Positions 20,392 to 24,930 of a DNA stretch of 24,930 nt are shown here, piece by piece. Source of the stretch: a virus; the IMG/VR virus record IMGVR_UViG_3300043313_002136, positions 1-24,930 of that record; one strand, 5' to 3'. The notes beneath the pieces were generated by a model. That model saw nothing but the letters and a program-made list of their open reading frames with translations, made no database searches and was not told the DNA's origin. Each line of letters starts with the position of its first letter. Position 1 is the stretch's first letter. Both the position numbers and the translations under genes were made by a program.

Positions 20392-23300
20392 TCACATCTC
20401 CGGGTCGATGATCCACATCTCGCTGATGGTGATCTGGCGAGTGGGCATCCACCCTGGTTTGACTCCCCGAACAAGGACGAGATCCTTGCCGGGCCTGATC
20501 TTCCAGATCAGGTCGCGCCACTTGGGATAGCGCCACCTATCGCAACGTAGCCCGATCTGATCTGATTCATCATCTCCGACCATGACACACCACTCGTTCA
20601 GGTGCGGGTCCTTGATCGGCTTGCCGTCAAGCGTCATCTTCTCCATGTCGATCTCAGCGCCCTTGGCCTGGTTGAACTCAAATAGGTCTCTAACGTTGCG
20701 CGTGTGGATGACGCCTAGCCATACCACCTCGATGTCGTCGCCGGTGCTGTACGGGAGATCGGCAGCGACGTGCGTAGGCCGAGGCACCGGCAGCTTCTCG
20801 TTGCTGATCTCCTCCTTGACGTGCGCGATGGCTTTGTCCATCCAGAAGGCCTCGAACGGATCCTCTTGCTTGACGAATGCCTGCATCGTCTCAAGCGTCT
20901 TCTCTCCGATCCCTTTGACCTTGAGCAGATCATCCCAGTCGGTCAAGCCATGCTCTTCACGGTAGGCAATGATGTTCCTGGCTGTTGCTTCGCCGACCTT
21001 GGGAATCTCGTCGAATCCTGCCTGAATCCCGTCATCGTCGCGCACCCACGTGATGCCTGATGTTTTCGGGTGCGGAGTTTTGACTGCCATCCTGCGACCG
21101 AACTTGTTCGTGTCTCGTAGGAGACGCTTGACCTTTTCTTCCATGCCTGTGATCTTCAGCATTTCCGTGAAGAAGAGCGAAGGCTCGTGCCGCTTGAACC
21201 ACATCGTGTGAAAGCCAAGCATGCTGTAGGCTACCGCGTGGCTAGCATTGAAGGCGTAGGAGCCTGCCGTGATGCAGAGGCCCCAGATGCGCCTGGCCGT
21301 CTCCTCGTCCATGTTGTGTAGCCGCTGTGCTCCTTCGAGGAAACGAGACCAGCGACGGTTGAACTCTTGCTCGCCAATCTTGCGGGAGATGATGCGCCGG
21401 ACCTCGGCTCTATGCGTCCAGTCAAAGTCACCGATCTCGCCCAGGATGCGGAGAATCTGCTCCTGGTACACGACCTGGTACTTGGTGTGCTGTGTAATGC
21501 TAGCGAGGGCAGGGTGGATGAGTTCCGGTTCTTTGCGGCCCATCTTGATGTCGATGTACTCGTTCGCGCTGCCGTTGTGCAACGGACCTGGTCGGGCAAG
21601 AGCGTTGACATCGGCAAGCTCCATGAAGTTGTCTGGTTGCAGCGCACCGTTGACGTAACGCATGGCCCTGCCTTCAAACTGGAAGATACCGTTGACGTCG
21701 TTGATCTTGAAACCGTGCAGCGTTTCCTGGTCATCCAGCGGTAGGTTGTACAGGTCGTCGAGTGACCAGCCCATCTCGAGCCGCATCTTGTTGATGGCGG
21801 TCATATTGCTGAGGCCGAGGTAGTCCAGCTTGAGCAGACCCTTCTCCTCGGCATCGTACTTGTCCATGCTGATGACTCTTACCGTCTCACCCTTGACCAC
21901 GCGTTCGTAGACAGCAGCTACTTCTTCAATAGACCCCGTAGATACCACAAGGCCAGCTGCATGCACTCCGAAGCCCTTGACGTTGCCCTCGAGATCCATG
22001 GCCACGGCGAGATCCGGATAACGCTCAAAGACGTCACCCGCAACATCAAACTGATCCACAGTATCTTCGATCGTAGCACTAGCGCGTAGGTCACCTGAGC
22101 TCCTCTCAATCAGAACATCCTTGACTTTGTCTACTTCGTACTTCGGGACGCCGTAAACTCTTGCAGCGTCATCCAACGAATTCTTGGCCTTGAATCTCGT
22201 GAAAGTTCCGACGTTAGAGACACAATCTCTCCCGTACTTACCGACAAGATAGTCACGGACTTCACCACGCCGCTCCGAATCAAAGTCCAGGTCAATATCG
22301 GGGAGATCCTCACGCGTGACGTCGATGAATCTCTCGAAGACCAGATCCGGATATAGCATGGGATTGACCTCAGTGATACGGAGGAGCCAACAAACCAGAC
22401 TCCCAGCAGCGCTCCCACGGGCAGGTCCGACTGCGACGTCATGATCCTTCGCCCAGCGAACAGAATCGCTAACAATGAGGAAGTAGTCAACAAAGTCCTT
22501 GTCTTCGATGATCCGCATCTCATGACGTAGCCTTTCCTTGTATCGCTCGCTCTCGCGCGCGGGTAGCTTATCGCATCCCCGGTAGCGCCACCCGTCCTTG
22601 ATCCAGTCACGCCATAGCTCCACACCGGTGCTGTACCCCTCCGGAAGACGATAGCGCACCATGGGAAGGGAAGGAAGCTCTACGGTGCAGCGCTGAGCAA
22701 TCTCTTCTGTGTTGAGAATAGAGCGCACCGCCTGCTGCCGAGTCAAGCCGGTGGCTATGAGCTTGCGCACCACCATGTTGTCGTTCCAGGGCGGACAGAG
22801 GTTCTCTGAGTATCCCCACTCACGCGACATGTCTTCCAGGCTACGCTTCTCTCCTGGACGAATGTTGTGTAAGACCTGCTGGATTTCCTTCTCTTCTGGC
22901 ACTGTGTAGTGGCAGTCAAAGGTCGTGACGAGTGGGATGCCGAGATCTTCAGCGATCAGAGCCAGTTGTGGGTTGGCGTCCCTGGTCGCTTCCAGCTGAG
23001 GGAAAGCCTGGACTTCGATGTAGTAAGCGTCACCAAGTGCTCGCTTATACTGCCGGGCAACGCGGTGCGCTCTTTGGTAACTCGCATCCTCGGGCGCGAT
23101 GTGCTTACCGCCCATGAGCGACGTGAACAGTTCGGACCCCTGACAGCCGCTGAGGACAACGAGACCTTTGCGATGCGCCTGAAGCATTCTGTGATCTGCG
23201 GTAGGTTCATAGTAAAAGCCCTCCGAGAATGTCTGGCTGACCAAGCTCAGGAGGTTACGATAGCCCTCCTGATTCTCGGCCAACACGGTTAAGTGATTCT

Positions 23301-23673
23301 TCCGCTGCGTTGCGTTCTCCCCTACCTCTCCGCAGTAGAGCTCTACCCCGAACAACGGCTTGATGCCGTGCTTCTTGGCGTGCTTCTCCAGCTGCACATG
23401 CGAGGAGATATTGCCATGCTCCGTGAGCGCGAGGGTGCCCATGCCGATCTCGGCAGCACGTCGCACATGTGCCTCGGGCACCGCGTAGCCGTCCAGGTAG
23501 CTGAACGTGCTGTGGTGGTGGAGGCTCGCGAATGTCATGTCCTTGCTGCGCTGAGGAGCACGACGGGTGCGCTGGGCTTTACGAACGAGCTTCGGCGTCT
23601 CGTGATCACAGTCCGTCTTGCGCGACGGAACGCGATACTGAAGCTCGTCTAGGCTCTGATCTCTACGCGGCAC
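20392..23673 (-). CDS. dnaE: DNA polymerase III alpha subunit (DnaE-type) with intact PHP site
   Basis: This 1093-residue protein is the phage replicative polymerase. The PHP domain covers residues 48-260. Its nine expected metal ligands are all present: H52, H54, D61, H86, E111, H127, C177, D253 and H255. The catalytic core has GPARGSAAGSLV (416-427), the Asp pair D461/D463 in DIDLDF, and D617 in KLDYLGL. Tandem HhH motifs lie near 888-930 (IPKVGEATARNII, VKGIGEKTLETM), and an OB-like C-terminus follows. The GTG at 23671-23673 directly follows the stop of the upstream peptide gene, with GGAG seven bases away. Met46 is where most family members begin, so residues 1-45 are an unusual basic extension or the start is later. 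Length is close to E. coli DnaE (1160). Confidence 0.95.
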   Translation of the reverse strand: MPRRDQSLDELQYRVPSRKTDCDHETPKLVRKAQRTRRAPQRSKDMTFASLHHHSTFSYLDGYAVPEAHVRRAAEIGMGTLALTEHGNISSHVQLEKHAKKHGIKPLFGVELYCGEVGENATQRKNHLTVLAENQEGYRNLLSLVSQTFSEGFYYEPTADHRMLQAHRKGLVVLSGCQGSELFTSLMGGKHIAPEDASYQRAHRVARQYKRALGDAYYIEVQAFPQLEATRDANPQLALIAEDLGIPLVTTFDCHYTVPEEKEIQQVLHNIRPGEKRSLEDMSREWGYSENLCPPWNDNMVVRKLIATGLTRQQAVRSILNTEEIAQRCTVELPSLPMVRYRLPEGYSTGVELWRDWIKDGWRYRGCDKLPARESERYKERLRHEMRIIEDKDFVDYFLIVSDSVRWAKDHDVAVGPARGSAAGSLVCWLLRITEVNPMLYPDLVFERFIDVTREDLPDIDLDFDSERRGEVRDYLVGKYGRDCVSNVGTFTRFKAKNSLDDAARVYGVPKYEVDKVKDVLIERSSGDLRASATIEDTVDQFDVAGDVFERYPDLAVAMDLEGNVKGFGVHAAGLVVSTGSIEEVAAVYERVVKGETVRVISMDKYDAEEKGLLKLDYLGLSNMTAINKMRLEMGWSLDDLYNLPLDDQETLHGFKINDVNGIFQFEGRAMRYVNGALQPDNFMELADVNALARPGPLHNGSANEYIDIKMGRKEPELIHPALASITQHTKYQVVYQEQILRILGEIGDFDWTHRAEVRRIISRKIGEQEFNRRWSRFLEGAQRLHNMDEETARRIWGLCITAGSYAFNASHAVAYSMLGFHTMWFKRHEPSLFFTEMLKITGMEEKVKRLLRDTNKFGRRMAVKTPHPKTSGITWVRDDDGIQAGFDEIPKVGEATARNIIAYREEHGLTDWDDLLKVKGIGEKTLETMQAFVKQEDPFEAFWMDKAIAHVKEEISNEKLPVPRPTHVAADLPYSTGDDIEVVWLGVIHTRNVRDLFEFNQAKGAEIDMEKMTLDGKPIKDPHLNEWCVMVGDDESDQIGLRCDRWRYPKWRDLIWKIRPGKDLVLVRGVKPGWMPTRQITISEMWIIDPEM

Positions 23674-23808
23674 TCACTTGCTCCAAGGTAGGAGTAGAGA
23701 AACAAACGCTATAGCCCAGGCTCCGAAGGCTGCATGCCACTTGCCGAGCGCAGCCATGGTGAAGCCTGCTGATGAGAAGCTAGAGCACCAGACGGCGCAG
23801 AGGATCAC
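23674..23808 (-). CDS. 44-residue membrane peptide
   Basis: Hand-found frame. Its GTG start (23806-23808) overlaps the upstream TGA as GTGA, and its TGA (23674-23676) is immediately followed by the dnaE GTG. Residues 1-18 (MILCAVWCSSFSSAGFTM) and 27-41 (AFGAWAIAFVSLLLPW) are hydrophobic, so one or two membrane helices are likely. The exact fit between two genes is strong support. Role unknown; it could tether replication proteins, but that is speculation. Confidence 0.6.
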   Translation of the reverse strand: MILCAVWCSSFSSAGFTMAALGKWHAAFGAWAIAFVSLLLPWSK

Positions 23809-24125
23809 AGGCCCGTCTCCGGTTCCTTGAGCACGACTGCGCTGTCGATGTGGACGCCGGTGAGTGACTGCAGAAGGACGTCCGCGTTATCGATGAGGAA
23901 GTGCTTGATGTTCCTGCTTGAGTAGTTGTATCCGAGGAACTCCTCGAAGGAGATCGGCAAGGGTATGTCCTGGCCGAGCTCTCTGGCCTTCTGGAATACA
24001 CGGCCTGCCTCCTCCTGGGAGTAGCAGACGATGTAGCAGAGCTCGCCTTGTGCGTTGAGCTCGATGCACCGCTCAATGAGGCGCGTCGTCCTGCTTGTCT
24101 TGCGTCCGCTGGCGATGATGTTCAT
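23805..24125 (-). CDS. degenerate P-loop-like protein
   Basis: 106 residues from ATG 24123-24125, chosen because it overlaps the thyX TGA as ATGA; an upstream ATG at 24179 would run deep into thyX. The N-terminus reads MNIIASGRKTSRTTRLIERC. It sits where a Walker A (GxxxxGK[ST]) would, but GK is replaced by R12-T13, so the lysine is lost. Later, FLIDNADVLL fits a Walker B-like strand. Between are CYIVCYSQEEAGRVF and PISFEEFLGY. This resembles short P-loop NTPase-like phage proteins that may have lost ATP binding. It lies between thyX and dnaE, so a nucleotide or replication link is plausible but unproven. Confidence 0.65.
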   Translation of the reverse strand: MNIIASGRKTSRTTRLIERCIELNAQGELCYIVCYSQEEAGRVFQKARELGQDIPLPISFEEFLGYNYSSRNIKHFLIDNADVLLQSLTGVHIDSAVVLKEPETGL

Positions 24126-24930
24126 TCCGGCCTCCGGTTGTGCTCTGTCGTGATACCGGCGAGCGGGTTGGCCGCCCACTCCATCGGGTCGATGGCGTCG
24201 TCACCGGCGATCTCCTTGCTGCCCCACACACTCGGTCGGCAGCCCATGTCGCTCAGGCGGATGACACGATCGCGAATGGTGCAGCCCCGGTCGAGCTCGC
24301 TCATGAAGACGCACTTGCCGACGTGATAGCACACCGGTGCAAATGTCTCAGCACGGGGCGTAGCGATGAGCTTGAACTGCCAGTTGCTTCCAGTTTTGTA
24401 GGAGATTCCGTCCTCCAGCACCTTGTTGACATCACCGTCATACTTGCTGATGGCGTCCATGATGCCGAAGAACACGTGGCGCCACTCGAACTGGGCCTGG
24501 GTGCAGAGACGGTTGCCTGCGTGCTCCATCAGGCCGCGGAAGTTGGTCTTGTAGATCAGCCTTGTCGTCGTCGCATGCGGAAGTAGTCCGCGAGCATCTT
24601 CCGCCGGGATACCAAGCGAGAGAAGCGCCTGGTACGCTTTCTCGATTCCTTTGATTGCTTGGTACCAGAAGGTCTCAGCATTCTCGTTGCCAACCACAGA
24701 TGGCGGAAGCGGTACTTCGTCGGCAAGGTTCTCCTTCACAGCGAACCGGAGGGACTCCTGAGCGTATACCGCCGTTCGCTGCCGCACAATCTGATGCGTG
24801 AATGCGCGGGTCACGCCCTCGATCATGAACTGGAAGTCGATGAACTCCCATGGAGCCTTGAGGTGAGTCTTGATGCTCTCCTCCCAAGCCCACTTGCGCT
24901 CGTCGTCGTCGATCTCGCTGAGGCTGTACA
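24122..24930 (-). CDS. thyX: flavin-dependent thymidylate synthase ThyX (partial, start outside window)
   Basis: The frame is open to the window edge; the visible part is 268 residues. Key pattern: WEFIDFQFMIEGVTRAFTHQ, then IVRQRTAVYAQESLRF, which is the ThyX motif RHRxxSxNxxSxRY with H, S, N and Y changed to Q, V, A and F. Later comes ARGLLPHATTTRLIYKTNFR with GLMEHAGNRLCTQAQFEWRHV, the second FAD/dUMP-binding part. A roughly 60-residue C-terminal extension has Cys/His (CYHVGKCVF, DRGCTIRDRV). ThyX makes dTMP from dUMP with FAD, NADPH and methylene-tetrahydrofolate, supplying thymidylate for phage DNA. Met at 24826 is internal, not the start. Confidence 0.93.
   Translation of the reverse strand, partial: YSLSEIDDDERKWAWEESIKTHLKAPWEFIDFQFMIEGVTRAFTHQIVRQRTAVYAQESLRFAVKENLADEVPLPPSVVGNENAETFWYQAIKGIEKAYQALLSLGIPAEDARGLLPHATTTRLIYKTNFRGLMEHAGNRLCTQAQFEWRHVFFGIMDAISKYDGDVNKVLEDGISYKTGSNWQFKLIATPRAETFAPVCYHVGKCVFMSELDRGCTIRDRVIRLSDMGCRPSVWGSKEIAGDDAIDPMEWAANPLAGITTEHNRRPE

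Noticed and set aside
19679-20536. Minus-strand 285-residue frame covering the Rpf-like gene and the dnaE 3' end
   Set aside because: Same strand but a different frame from two well-supported genes; it is low-complexity in composition and has no recognisable domain.
20582-21744. Several plus-strand frames of 96-129 residues opposite dnaE
   Set aside because: They are antisense to conserved polymerase motifs and lack ribosome-binding sites or recognisable domains.
24126-24179. Earlier ATG start (24179) for the P-loop-like protein
   Set aside because: It would extend 54 bases into thyX; ATG 24125 forms an ATGA overlap and begins at the expected first beta strand.

Overview
The window looks like part of a tailed, double-stranded DNA bacteriophage genome with a contractile (myovirus-type) tail. 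The main evidence is a sheath gene, a tube gene, a frameshifting tail assembly chaperone, a tape measure gene, and a baseplate series in the P2-like order hub - spike - W/gp25 - J - I - fibre. The DNA is moderately GC-rich by eye. Genes are tightly packed, with many GTG starts and one TTG start overlapping upstream stop codons. An actinobacterial host is my inference. It rests on an Rpf-like muralytic domain, an actinobacterial-style GFFQQR hydrolase domain in the tail hub, and a flavin-dependent ThyX. No tRNA, rRNA, integrase, IS element, CRISPR array or attachment site was recognised.

Plus strand, 1-17639: late structural genes. A partial beta-rich surface protein comes first, followed by a 628-residue protein built from about 13 Arg-rich repeats around an inserted globular domain. 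Next are a neck adaptor, a gpS-like tail completion protein, a tail terminator-like protein and a small protein with an E3-binding-like fold. Then come sheath, tube, chaperone G and its -1 frameshifted G-T form, tape measure, a LysM baseplate protein, a hub carrying two putative peptidoglycan-cleaving domains, a spike/fibre fusion, W/gp25, a J protein with an inserted carbohydrate-binding-like domain, I, and a tail fibre. The block ends with four consecutive small membrane proteins, one collagen-like. They sit where a lysis cassette might be expected.

Minus strand, 24930-17641: a convergent block, probably early or replication genes. In transcription order it holds partial thyX, a degenerate P-loop-like protein, a 44-residue membrane peptide, a full-length DnaE-type DNA polymerase III alpha with an apparently intact PHP metal site, and a 29-residue Pro/acidic peptide. 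After these come an exported Rpf-like protein, a 62-residue hypothetical, an HU-like protein with a Lys-rich tail, a 68-residue hypothetical, a zinc-knuckle/HTH protein, a 61-residue zinc ribbon and a 151-residue hypothetical. The two blocks meet tail to tail with one base between stop codons.

Three small genes under 60 codons were found by hand: 16808-16960, 20286-20375 and 23674-23808. No gene-free stretch exceeds 300 bases; the largest gap is 18097-18239.
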